Source of the DNA: Polytrichum commune
Lineage: Eukaryota; Streptophyta; Polytrichopsida; Polytrichales; Polytrichaceae
Direction of reading: 5' to 3'
DNA length: 64,000 nt
NCBI GenBank assembly: GCA_950295325.1
Contig: OX485806.1
Coordinates: 18,850,001 to 18,914,000 of the forward strand
Below the pieces are notes generated by a model. That model made no database searches, was not told the origin of the DNA, and was given only the letters and a program-made list of their open reading frames with translations. The position numbers and the translations under genes are program-made. Positions 24,077 through 33,148 of this stretch are shown piece by piece (the first letter of the stretch is position 1; each line of letters starts with the position of its first letter).

Positions 24077-24943
24077 CGCCCGCCCACTTTGTGTAATATA
24101 TGCTTCATATGTATCTTGATTTTCACGCGCTCTAGCAAACCCTCTTCCTTTGGGTTTTGTTTCGTTTCCTTTTTTGCGCCAGCGTTTGGAGCCCTCGATT
24201 GACATCGTCAGCGAGTCAGACTTGGGGAGCTTCTTCTACGAGACCGTTTACGACGCCGCGTCAACCATTGACTACTCCAAGGAGCCTATTGACGCCGGCG
24301 TCGTCGATAGCCCCCCCACCCAAGCAAATCTTACGGCGATCTCCGTCCCCGTCGCCGCTCAAGGGCATAAATCGCAAATGCGTCCGGACATCCCCCTCTC
24401 GGCCCGGCGGAAGTATTACACCTCAACAGCGGCTGCGGATGGACGCACGGCCAACGAAGAGTGGAACCCTTCCTATTCCTTTGCGGGACGCCTTGCCCCT
24501 CCTCGCCAACTCCGACGGGAACGCCCCCGGTGACAAGGTGAAACCCCCCCCCCCCTAAAACATGGTTAACCGCGCATTACAATCATTTTGCACTTAAAAA
24601 ATGATCGTGTGACACGTTTGGGTCTTCCTCCCTAAACTAACACATGTGGTCTTGCATTGACGCGTTGCAGGTTGCTCCCACCCGTAAACCTATGCGGTCT
24701 AGTGCGTCCATCGAGTTCGAGCGTATGTACACCATGACCAGAAATGCGAGACAATCCACTTCATCGTATTCGAATTCTTCGACGTATATTTCGGGCGGCC
24801 GACGGACTCCAAAATGTGTTATGGATGGCGGTCACCCCAAGAATGGCTATAGTCGCGGGGCGGAGATTTTCAGGAATGTTGAAGCAATGCGAGCAAAAGA
24901 AGCCGCAGCAAAAGAAAAAGAGGCAAAAGAAAAAAAGCAATAG
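18182..24943 (+). CDS. Six-exon gene: ParB/DGQHR-like domain, methyltransferase-like region and FCP1-like phosphatase domain
   Basis: Proposed exons are 18182-19510, 19744-21075, 21226-22725, 23219 to about 24031, 24183-24537 and 24670-24943. Exons 1-3 are 1329, 1332 and 1500 nt, all multiples of three, and join in phase 0 at consensus GT/AG sites (GAG then GTGAGC; ATC then GTAAGC; GAG then GTAATA). If the GAG-GTAATA donor is not used, the protein stops 4 codons later at 22737, so the fusion to exon 4 depends on that splice. The joined product reads ParB-like (exon 1), methyltransferase-like (exons 2-3), a Pro/acidic linker (exon 3), FCP1-like HAD (exon 4) and a Lys/Glu-rich tail (exon 6). 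Exons 1-3 are intact, but exon 4 has an in-frame TAG and exon 5 a one-base shift. The gene is either active only as the 1-3 product, recently broken, or affected by sequence errors. A ParB-methyltransferase pairing is known in bacteria and phages; I know of no plant precedent with an FCP1 domain. Confidence 0.65.
19535..19634. repeat. Three palindrome copies at exact 40-bp spacing in intron 2
   Basis: Copies lie at 19535-19554 (centre AT, a perfect 20-bp palindrome), 19575-19594 and 19615-19634 (centre CT), each preceded by TTCTTCATACAG or similar. They sit inside the 233-bp intron 19511-19743. Confidence 0.92.
19744..21075 (+). CDS. Exon 2: methyltransferase-like region
   Basis: 444 codons in phase 0 between CTTATGCAG and GTAAGC. 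The N-terminal half is helical and basic. Near the centre come GDAHFNLVAFDLIKIQGWPG and then FPFGIIDFRSIPG, where permuted (beta-class) DNA N4/N6-adenine/cytosine methyltransferases carry a hydrophobic strand ending in a DPPY/SPPW tetrapeptide. Here the tetrapeptide is not recognisable. A helix and the strand VDMWLWIVEDRRAEQVYEIV follow, resembling the 'gG.l.i' motif region. The exon ends with CIFNVFGGTKPIFAGI, resembling the FxGxG SAM-binding motif I placed C-terminally as in beta-class enzymes. The fold assignment is inferred from motif order. Catalytic competence is doubtful. Another class of Rossmann protein remains possible. Confidence 0.5.
21105..21124. repeat. Palindrome copy in intron 3
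   Basis: TTTGGGTCGAGCGACCCAAA, exact, inside the 150-bp intron 21076-21225. Confidence 0.92.
21226..22725 (+). CDS. Exon 3: end of methyltransferase-like fold, acidic tract and Pro-rich linker with in-frame palindromes
   Basis: 500 codons after the TTTCTGCAG acceptor. It opens with MLGLNVYSYVDLNDIQFYKA, which continues the motif I strand (a Gly, a beta strand and an acidic residue, as in SAM-binding sites) from exon 2. Then follow a run of Glu/Asp (about 21487-21570), a charged helical segment (QEANEKMLRDEEQRVRLQKA) and a long Pro-rich disordered region. Two palindrome copies at 22357-22376 and 22426-22445 are read as FGSSDPN and FGSADPN. The end GGAGAG is followed by GTAATA, and the downstream intron again contains the palindrome. 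The alternative is a terminal exon ending at TGA 22735-22737. Confidence 0.6.
22357..22445. repeat. Two palindrome copies inside coding exon 3
   Basis: 22357-22376 (centre TC) and 22426-22445 (centre GC, a perfect palindrome). Both are in the same reading frame and add the heptads FGSSDPN and FGSADPN within the Pro-rich linker, a region likely to tolerate insertions. Confidence 0.9.
22726..23218 (+). other. Intron 4 with one palindrome copy
   Basis: Runs from GTAATA to CTCGTCTCCACAG. It has an exact palindrome at 22749-22768 (centre CT) and a poly-C run near 22861. No other gene seen. Confidence 0.55.
23219..24031 (+). pseudogene. Exon 4: FCP1/NLI-type HAD phosphatase domain with in-frame TAG
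   Basis: Directly after CCACAG the frame GSEHSVAAPHRASPRSEEG is open and in phase with both exon 3 and the downstream domain. PPKTRFLVLDLNGVLVQC is HAD motif I (DxDxT/V in active FCP1; here D-L-N-G-V, a form I recall from plant FCP1-like proteins). Then follow VHLRPWLRTFL, a TAG at 23492-23494, IAQQRWWVVVWSSM (motif II region, W-S-S), LKPIFWDQRPSLIG and TLMVDDNAAKNMLNP (motif III/IV, VDD). It ends HAKFNKLI* at 24029-24031. FCP1-type domains dephosphorylate Ser/Thr, classically in the RNA polymerase II tail. The second Asp of motif I is Asn and the domain is interrupted, so phosphatase activity is unlikely. The 3' splice donor is unclear and lies close to a GT microsatellite. Confidence 0.6.
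24040..24073. repeat. GT microsatellite
   Basis: About 16 GT units directly after the FCP1-like exon. It may have expanded into the splice donor of that exon. Confidence 0.9.
24183..24537 (+). pseudogene. Exon 5: continuation of the FCP1-like gene with a one-base poly-C frameshift
   Basis: After TTTTTGCGCCAG the frame reads RLEPSIDIVSESDLGSFFYE and DYSKEPIDAGVVDS. In the CCCCCCC run at 24311-24317 the better frame switches by one base to PPPKQILRRSPSPSPLKG and continues to NSDGNAPGDK, where GACAAG is followed by GTGAAA. Removing one C would keep a single open frame whose end is in phase with exon 6. The cause could be a real indel or a homopolymer sequencing error. Confidence 0.45.
24670..24943 (+). 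CDS. Exon 6: basic C-terminal tail
   Basis: Starts after GACGCGTTGCAG in phase 0 (VAPTRKPMRSSASIEFERMY) and ends with a Lys/Glu/Ala-rich helix (AKEKEAKEKKQ) and a TAG. The preceding intron (24538-24669) carries a decayed palindrome (24617). No domain was recognised. A charged tail of this kind could mediate nuclear localisation or binding, which is inference. Confidence 0.5.
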
Positions 24944-25089
24944 AAAAAGAGGCAATCTCCGAGGCTAGATAGGCCATAGTAGGCGTAGGGTTTTGGGCCA
25001 TAGGCAACATCATTTTGGGTCGCACTATCCAATGGATGTGTGGTGTTAGCATGCTATGCATTTTACATGCCATACTTTGTATGTTTTTT

Positions 25090-25400
25090 TTGCAATAATA
25101 TAAGTGTCACATGATTTCCCCTTCAATATGGTCCAAGGTTTGGATTGCCCTAACTAAACCATCACAAATATGAGTTTGGAATATTTTGTATGTTATATTA
25201 TATTGGTTCACATAGTTCCCCTTCAATATGGTCTAAGGGTTTGGAGTGCCCTACCTAAAACATATTCATACAAGATCTCATATTTTGTGTGCGATAATAT
25301 GAATGTTTTAAGATTTCCCCTTCAACTTGGCCTAAGGTTTGGATTGCTCATCCTAAACAATCCCAAATATGAGTTATTAATGGGGTTCTTGTTCTAAATA
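25090..25400. repeat. Three diverged tandem units of about 95-100 bp
   Basis: Each unit carries TTCCCCTTCAANNTGG, then CYAAGG, then TTTGGANTGCYC and a CCTAAA-like end. The TTTGGATTGCCCTAACTAAA portions look like decayed 20-bp palindromes. Confidence 0.6.
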
Positions 25401-25519
25401 CCCGACACAAAGTGTTCGCATCTTACAACTTTCCCCAATATGTGTTCCATTTATCCTTGTTCTTATTTATGTGAATGTCTCAAAATGCCCAAAAAGTCTC
25501 AATTTAACGAATATAGTGT

Positions 25520-26050
25520 TTGGTTGATAACGGCCACCCTTATAGAAGAAAAAATGTATTGTCAAAGTAAGTGTTTATATGTGGATGAAACCACACATGC
25601 AAAACAAACTGATATAAGAAAAAAATGGCCGTTAACGGCCACTATTATGGAGACATTTTTTTTATATGAAAACGAGTGTTTATATGTGGATGAAACCACA
25701 TATGCAAAAGAAATTAAAATGAAAAGAACAGTGGCCGTTAACAACCATCCTTATGGAAGATTTTTATTTTTTTATTTTGTTTTATTTTTTTGGTGAAAGT
25801 AAGTATTTATAAGTAGAGGAAACCACATATGCAAAACAAATTGAAATGGAAAAAACAATGGCCGTTAACGGCCACTCTCTTGGAAGGAAAGAAAATGATT
25901 AATAAGTGTGATTTTATTTCAAAGAATTCATGTTGCTAAATGAAGACTGAAACCCAAGAAAGGATGGCCATCAATGGCCACCATAAACCGAAACACAAAA
26001 ACTTGGAATCAAACAAGGGGTGGCCGTTAATGGCTACCCATGTGGAAGAG
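25520..26050. repeat. Tandem array built on the TGGCCGTTAACGGCCA palindrome
   Basis: About five units of 60-128 bp. Each ends and begins in the perfect palindrome TGGCCGTTAACGGCCA or a derivative (GTGGCCGTTAACAACCA, TGGCCATCAATGGCCA). Most units also contain GTGTTTATATGTGGATGAAA and ACCACATATGCAAAA. One lone unit lies at 8311-8470. The array abuts the LINE 3' end. Confidence 0.8.
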
Positions 26051-26090
26051 AGGAAGTGCACCTTGATCTGTAGCTGCTTGGTCACCCTTG

Positions 26091-26105
26091 CTCACTGTAT
26101 CTTTG
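26091..26105. repeat. Left target-site duplication of the LINE
   Basis: CTCACTGTATCTTTG, identical to 35717-35731 on the other side of the LINE. Confidence 0.92.
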
Positions 26106-26359
26106 TTTTTTTTTTTTTTTTGAGACAGAAGGCCAAACGGTCAGCGCCAAAATGGATACCACAAAGAAAAAACACGCGCCCTCACAGAGGGGAGGCGGGC
26201 CCCTCGGACGCGTGAACACCGCCACGAAAAAGAGAACTAACCGACCCCAACCAAGGACAACCCCCGGACCACCCAAGCCAAGGACAACCCCCACCCCACC
26301 AACCAAGGACAACCCCCTACCCACCAAGACCCCCGGGACCCAAACGAAGGGTCGCCATC
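26106..26359 (-). other. LINE 3'UTR with G-rich repeats and poly(A)
   Basis: In LINE sense, GGGGGTTGTCCTTGG-type units are repeated about four times at 26240-26335 in a strongly G-rich strand, followed by the poly(A) tail. G-rich 3'UTR tracts are known in mammalian L1 elements. A quadruplex role here is inference. Confidence 0.6.
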
Positions 26360-28519
26360 CTACCTACGATGTCTCTTCCAATTCCAGTTCATGTGTAAAT
26401 CATGTCGTCGACAAAGAACTCCCCGCGCGCCCCACGTCTTGTCAAAGCCGCGCACCAAGGCCTCTTTGGAGAAGCTACTAATCTTAATGTGTTCCAACAC
26501 CCTCTTCCAAGCCATCTTAGCATAGATGATCAAAGCATCCCAAATTTGTTGCTTAACCTTAGATTCATGCCATTGTGTCTGGTTAAACACTTTGTCATTC
26601 CGTTCAATCCAAATGGTCCAAAGGGTAATGCCCCTAAGAAGGTGCCAGATTTTAACCACTTTCCCGTATCTTTTGGGGATTCTTTCCCCAAATACCACTT
26701 GCTTCCAGTTGAAGCAGTCATAATTACTGGACCTAACCCCACACATTTCGTGCATGATGTAAGTTGCCCATCTCCATGCCCGTCTAGCTTGGATGCAGTC
26801 CCAAAATTTATGCTTAACCGATTCACTAGTGTTAGGTAAGCAAAACACACATTGCTTGGAGATAGAGACCGGAGCAATGCGTGCCCTCCACTCATTAACT
26901 GCCACCGCCTTACGCCAAATTGACCAAATGAATGCGGCTTCCTTCCCCGATCGCATTGGATCCCATACTTGTGACCAGTAAAACTTGTAGTTCCCTGGGA
27001 GGTAACCTTGCCATTTATCCGCCGCCCGCGTGGTGCCCGGGTTCCTATTAAGGATGTTGTCACGGCCATCCTTAGTAGTATAGTCAAGGAAGTGGCTCCC
27101 ATCGATCCATCTCCACCTATCCGGGTCCCACCCAAGTGTGGCTAGTTTGCCGTAGAAGAAGATAACTTCCTCCCTTTTCCCTTCTCTCTTCCGCCCCCTG
27201 TTTGTGTGAATAATCTTAACTTTGTGAAAGAAACCTTCAAGTTCTCCCTGGGGGTTTTCCATTTCTCTAAGGCATCTCGAGTGTGTGCCAACTTTAAAGC
27301 ATTGCACCGGTAGAGGTAAGGTTAAAGTTTTCCGTTGAAAGCACTCAGGGGAGAATTCCTCACCGCATCTGATCACAATGGCCGGGTCCTCTTCCATGTC
27401 AACATAAAAGCCTACCCATTGTCCAGGATACGTGGTGTCTTCTTCGGACTCCAAGAGGTGGCGCCAATATTGGGAGATCTCACCTATCACCTCCTCCCAA
27501 TCAGCTTGTTCCAAATCCGTGAGATTAAATTTACCTTGGGCTCTCTCCCATGTGAGGAATTCCTGCTGCGTGCTATCCCACACATTGTCTACGCATCTAA
27601 TTCCTTTGCGATAGAGGTGAATGCCTTTAGAGTAGTCGATACCTTTATTCAAGAGGTCGACCCCCTCCGACCACCAAATATTGGAATGTAGAAGTTCCAT
27701 TTTAGTGTGAGGGGGAAGTTGGTAAGTCCCATTGACCATGATCTTCCATGCCTTGCTAATGTGCCCCCATATCTTGGATCCCGGAAATCCTTGATGTTGT
27801 CGGATGGTAAATCACTCCATACTTACCCCCCATCTTCGACCCCTTTGCGGATTAAATCTTGCCATCCTATATCTAAGCATGAGTTGGAGATTGGAGTCCC
27901 CGGGTTCAATTGCTTTAACTATCCATTTGCAAAGCATATTGATTTTAGCCATCTCCGGGTCCACCAGTCCTAATCCTCCGTACTTCTTTTTCAAGCAGCA
28001 TTCCCTCCAACTGACTCTCGTCCGTGTGAGTTGTTCCTTACCCGACCAAAGGTAGTTGCGAATGGCTCCCCATAGTGTGGACAAAAGCACCTGATTACAT
28101 ATGACTATTCTACCGCCCAGGGACAATTTCATAGTGGTCCAGTAATCTAATTTTTTTGAGATTTTCTTATAAAGAAAGTCATCTACATCCGGGGTGTTGA
28201 GGTTGAGACCGAACGGCGTGCCCAAAAGTTTGGATAAATCTCCTTCCTCCGCCCACTTCCAGTTGTACCCTGCAAGCCATTCCGGTTTATGCGTATACTT
28301 GTCAAACCAGTAGGCGCAGGATTTCTCCCAGTTAATCTCCATTCCCGAAACCTCACTGAATGTCTTGAGAAGTCTAACCAACTCGTCTACATCCCTCTTT
28401 TCTCCTTTAACCATAAACGATGAATCATCCACGTACTGAGAAATACACTGTTGTTTCTTTCCCCCGGGTAAAACCACCCCTTTTAGTCTACCTGTAGCCA
28501 CTGCCTTTTTAATGATGTG
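26360..28519 (-). pseudogene. LINE ORF2, 3' part: RT catalytic motif, thumb and zf-RVT domain
   Basis: Resumes after the MITE with THIIKKAVATGRLKG, then ISQYVDDSSFMVKGEKRDVD, the YVDD catalytic box of reverse transcriptase. It continues with WEKSCAYWFD, SLGGRIVICNQVLLSTLWG and YLWSG, typical of plant LINEs, to a TGA at 27812-27814 (after VSME, where Trp is expected). The same frame continues to 26360 and contains the zf-RVT region: AFIWSIWRKAVAVNEWRAR, QCVFCLPNTSESVKHKFWDC and TLWTIWIERNDKVFN. The product would copy LINE RNA at the target site. This copy cannot. Confidence 0.88.
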
Positions 28520-28526
28520 GGTTAAG

Positions 28527-28948
28527 CACGGGGAGGTCACTTCATTGTCAAGTTGACACCACGTGCGGACAAAGTTTGCTACCCCTATATTACATGCCAT
28601 ATATAATTTTAAAATTTATGATATTTTTTCTACATATACATAACCATTGATAGTATCTTTTGTATACTTTTTTGAAATTTTTAGTCATCTTTATTTTTTG
28701 TAGTAATTTTTTGTAGTAATTTTTTTAGTTCAATTCTATGTCATTCTAGTTAGAAATGGTATGTTTTATGAAAAAAACAAATCATCAAATTTAGTTACCA
28801 CTTTTAACTATGTCATAGGTAATGTATATATCTACTCATTGAAAAAATTTGATAAAATTTTGACCCATTTTGGTGGTGCAACTTACCAAAAGAAGATTTT
28901 TTTGGTCGCACGTGGTGTTCAACTTGACAATGGAGTGATCTACCCATG
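28527..28948. mobile_element. 422-bp MITE nested in the LINE reverse transcriptase
   Basis: AT-rich insert with terminal inverted repeats of about 41 bp. The outer ends are CACGGGGAGGTCACTTCATT and, reverse-complemented from the right, CATGGGTAGATCACTCCATT. Both continue as GTCAAGTTG, then CACCACGTGCG, with one extra A in one arm. It is flanked by GGGTTAAG and GGGTTAGG (7 of 8 identical), consistent with an 8-9 bp target duplication. Removing it joins GEVL to THIIKK in frame as expected for plant LINEs. The autonomous partner is unknown. The size and target duplication would suit a Mutator- or hAT-type MITE. Confidence 0.82.
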
Positions 28949-30992
28949 GGGTTAGGACCTCTCCGACTATCAGAAAAAAGTATGGGGCTAGGGGGCAACC
29001 TTGCCTAACCCCCCTCTCCACTTTGAAGCTACGTCCAGGGCTACCATTGATGTTTACTGCCGCGGTCGCGTTCCCAAAGAGGAGCTTTACCCATCTAATG
29101 TATTGTTCATGGATATCCATCTTGTGCATAGCGTGAAATAAAAACCTCCATGAGACCTTGTCGTATGCTTTGGAGAAATCTAGTTTTAGGAATACCGTGG
29201 GTTGCCTAGATGTTTTCGCCCAATGTAGAGTTTCATGTGTTAACACAATATTGTCTAGAATGAACCTTAGTGGTAGAAACGCAATTTGCTCCGGGCTAAT
29301 CATGTCCCTCAACATAGGTTGAAGTCTAAGCTGGAATGTTTTGGCGAAGATTTTATAAATTACCGTGAGCAAGATTATTGGTCGCCAGTAATTTAAGTCC
29401 TTGGAGTCACCTTCTTTGGGTATTAGGCTAATTAATCCTTTCATAACCCCTTCATGCAAAACCCCTTCCTCAATACTTCGTAGTAACATCTGGTGAAAGT
29501 CTTGGCCAATGGTTGACCACAACCGTTGAAAGAATTCCGTAGGGATTCCGTCATGCCCTGGTGCTTTCCCTTTAGCCATGTCCCTTACTACCGCTCCTAA
29601 TTCTCTTTCCGTAATTTCCTTTGTAATTGATGTGTTCATCTCCTCCGTGAATGTGGCTTGAAAGCCTTCAAATACTTCCATAATTGCCCCTTCCGATACC
29701 TCTTTATGTGCATATAGGTGTTTATAGAAATAAAAGCATATAGTATCCAAGTCTTCTTTCCTAGTGAAGCATCGACCGTGCTTATCCCTTAGCTCTGATA
29801 GAACTGTTTGAGAGTGTTTTTGTTGTACTGATTTAAAGAACTCCGCGGGACATTTGTCCCCTATTTGTTGTCATTTTATTCTAGCTCTTATGGTAGCTCC
29901 TCTCGCCTTCCGTGCCTCAATCTCCTCTAGGATGTTATTAAGTCAGCTCACCTCCCCTTGTTTATCCGTGTTGTATATGTCCTCATGTAACTTGGCTATG
30001 GCTATTTCCAAGTTGGCCCTCGCATCAAGTTTCTCTTTTCTAAACTCCTTAGCCTTGAGCTTGCTTAGTTGCCTATATTGCCTAGTAACATTCCTTAATT
30101 TGTGAAAGAATGAACTTTCCCCGTGAAGGCTAGACCATCTATCTTTGAGGGTCGCAATCATCTTTCCTTTTAGGTGTGAGATATTTCATTTGAAGGTGGA
30201 CTTCCTAGTTCCTTCCTCACCCATGTATATATCCAATTGTACGGGGGAGTGGTCCGACCCCACCGAATATCCATGAATGAAGTAAGATGAGTGCTTCATA
30301 CCTATCCTACTAAGTGTTGGTATATAGAACCTATCGAGGCGTGCAAGTCTTCGGGCGCGGCCCTTTTGTCCATTATGCCATGAGAATTTGGGCCCGCCTT
30401 GATGAATGAATGTATCGTGTACTTGGAAAGCATTTAGCAAACCATTCCATGTGAGTTTCTCTAGGTCGCTAATTGCCCTCCCACAGTCATTAGACTTATC
30501 TTGTATCATTTCCGTCATATTGAAGTCTCCACCTATTACCCATTCACAATCCTTAGGTAAGGAGTCAACCATAATATGCCAAAGATGCCATCTTTCCGTT
30601 GGGATATTGGGAGCGTACACACATGTCAGTCCTAAGTTCCCTCCTTCAATTCCTTCAAGCTTAATCCATATTACCCTATTGTCATACAAAGCCCCGTGTG
30701 CCGTTACCAATTTCGCATATTTATGTGCCAAGATAATTCCCACTCCCCCTTTCCCGGCCGCGTTGGGGTTAAGCCAACTCCTTTCTCCCGGAGCCGCTTC
30801 TAATATCCAACTAGCATATCCAGGCATAAGTCTAGTTCCTAGATTCTCCAGTGCCCTTCCTCTAAGTTTATGTTCTTGTATCATCAATACATCAATCCTA
30901 GGTATTAAAGAGTTGAGGAAACACCTTTCTTTTGTAATGCTATCCGGGTTGTTTAATCCCCGTATATTGTGAGTTATAATGTTCCACTTCAT
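28949..30992 (-). pseudogene. LINE ORF2, 5' part: APE-type endonuclease and RT fingers/palm
   Basis: ATG 30992 (MKWNIITHNIRGLNNPDS) opens an exonuclease-endonuclease-phosphatase domain: THNIRGLN, IQEHKLRG, the GGDFNMTE box, LDRFYIPTL and SDHSPVQLDI near the end. In-frame TGAs lie at 30186-30188 (after TRKSTFK), 29943-29945 and 29871-29873 (before QQIGDKCPAEFF). The RT domain follows in the same frame: AKGKAPGHDGIPTEFFQ, WRPIILLTVIYKIFAKTFQ, LKLDFSKAYDKVSW (first catalytic Asp), then RGVRQGCPLAPYFFLIVGEV, broken there by the MITE. All parts share one frame, so the TGAs are point lesions. Confidence 0.9.
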
Positions 30993-31026
30993 GATAATTG
31001 ACTCAAAAAATCAAGTGTCCTTTATC

Positions 31027-31366
31027 CTATCCCTCCAACGGGGATTTGTTCCTATATTCCCATAGTCTTCCTTGTCTAGGAGTGAAAACATGTTTTCCTA
31101 GAGCCATTAAATTAGCCGCACTGTTGCGGACGGGTGTATTTGCAAGTAAAATTGCTAGGTCTCTTTTATTGATGTTATCTCCCTCTCCCCTTCTTGTATC
31201 ATGTGAGGGGGTGGGGCTATCTAGTCCTATACTAGCCATAATGTCCTTGTAAACATTGCTCCGATCCCCATTGGCTTGAATGAGCTGAGTCTCCGGGATT
31301 ACCTCTATGGTAGTGTGCCCGTGAGGATGAGGTGGCACCGTCCCGGCGATGAAACTGCTCTCATGC
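31027..31366 (-). pseudogene. 3' part of LINE ORF1 downstream of the nested LTR
   Basis: Reads RHESSFIAGTVPPHPHGH and on to EYRNKSPLEG* at 31027. The frame is the same as the ORF1 5' part once the LTR and one CTATA are removed (codons for AETEY then RHESS). Confidence 0.85.
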
Positions 31367-31371
31367 CTATA

Positions 31372-33143
31372 TGTAGTTAGCTTTTTGGTTACAAACAAAC
31401 CCAGGGAAACAATCAAGGAAGACTTAAAAGGTGATTTTTATCTCATCTAGGCGTCTTGGACAAGGTCCATTAGGAAAAACATAGAATTATTTCACTTCCA
31501 TTTAACTTAGAACTGACAATTATCTTAGGGGTAAGGGATAAAAACTCTAAAAACTCTCTTTGTCAGTACATACAAATGTGACAGTCTCTCACCTCACACT
31601 AATTCCCAGGCAATAGTCTGGCAGTGAGTTCATTTTATTTGGACCAAGTGCGGTGCACAAGCATAGGCACAACCATCGACTATAGTCTTTTCAAGAGTAA
31701 CATCATTGAGTCTTATTTGTCAAAGCCAAGGGCACTTTGATCTTTGCTATAATCTTTAGTTCCACATTAACATAATTCACATCTGGTTATAGTCTTCAAT
31801 GGATTCTTAGTTCATTAGGAATCGCAATTACAACAAGGCCATAGACTGGAATTACATAAATTCGATTATTACCAAGTTATGGATCCAAAAAAGGTTAGAG
31901 TTACCATCCTCTGGAATGGGAAACGTCCAGCCAGTGACTGTGTTGTCCTTTCGGCCTCCCTCCAGAGCAACTGTTCAAGGCTATAGTCTTTTCACTAGGA
32001 CCATTCATCTCCCAGCATGACTATTGCCTTCCTAAGATATTGAGTTCCATTATGGTTAAGATCACAAACACCATCATTGGTGCTTAAGTAAATTCATTCA
32101 ATTCTCATATTAGATCTTGTCATCAATCCCTTTGATGATCACCCGCTCTAACTTCAGCATCATTGGTATCCCAAGATTACACTCAGTTACATATTGGCAA
32201 TCCTCTCTCAAAATTCCTCTTCATTACAAAGACTATAGCCTTGCCTTATGATTTCTCCTATCTCTCAGGGAAATTCACTTATCAGTCACAAAGACTATAG
32301 TCTTCACTCAAAGTGGTCAAATACGGAATCTCATTATCTCTTTCTATGAGAGATTAATTACCCAGGCCATAGTCTTGACATATCATCAAAAGTAATATCA
32401 CTAATTTCATACAGACAATGGCCTGGCCGTGTTCAATTCCTCCAATTCATTGTATAATGATAAACTAGGAATATAGCCTGATCATGTAATTGATACACCT
32501 CATCATATTATTTCAATGGATCTTACAATCAATCACACATAATGCCCATTGCCATAGACTGTAGTTACTGTAGCAAAGTAAACACAGTTTCTACATCAGT
32601 AATCCCTTCACTTTGCAATCCCAGCAAAGTGTACTGACACACAATCTCAGACTATAGCCCTGATACTCTCTTAGAATTAGTCTTCCATCCCAATATCAAG
32701 ACTATTGCCTGAACTTGCAAATGATATCCAATAGACACAACAAAAGGTCAAGATGAATCTTTCAAACTATCACAATCCGGGACTCACACCTGGAAAGGGA
32801 TTAAATTAGTATTAATAAACAATAACATCAAAAAGACAATTGCCCTGCACAACAGAAGTGTATGCAATTACAAACAAAAGTTTTGAATGACTATGGAGTT
32901 CAATCTCTCTCCCAGAGATAACTGATTTCTATCTCTCCTCCTCCTCCCTTTATACTCTGTGAGGAGTCATCTCCACCTTCCATCCTTTCATATCAGACTA
33001 TAGCCTTGAAAGATGTGCTTTTCGGAATCTGAAGACTATAGCCTATTTACATTGACAATGTTTTAGGATTCTAATACAGAATTTAACCCTTTTTACACTG
33101 AAATCTGATTTGCAAAAAAGGTAAACTAAAATTTGTCATCACA
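31372..33143 (-). mobile_element. 1772-bp solo LTR nested in LINE ORF1
   Basis: The plus-strand ends are TGTAGTTAG at 31372 and TCATCACA at 33143 (TGT...ACA), flanked by perfect 5-bp CTATA duplications (31367-31371 and 33144-33148), the hallmark of LTR-retrotransposon integration. It carries no coding sequence, so it is a solo LTR. In its own sense (minus) there is a TATA box, GAGTATAAAGGG, near 32946-32957, and a poly-A-like AATAAA near the 3' region. More than 15 copies of GACTATAGTC-like sequence are scattered through it. Related LTRs: 46222-48171 and 5440-5808. Confidence 0.92.
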
Positions 33144-33148
33144 CTATA

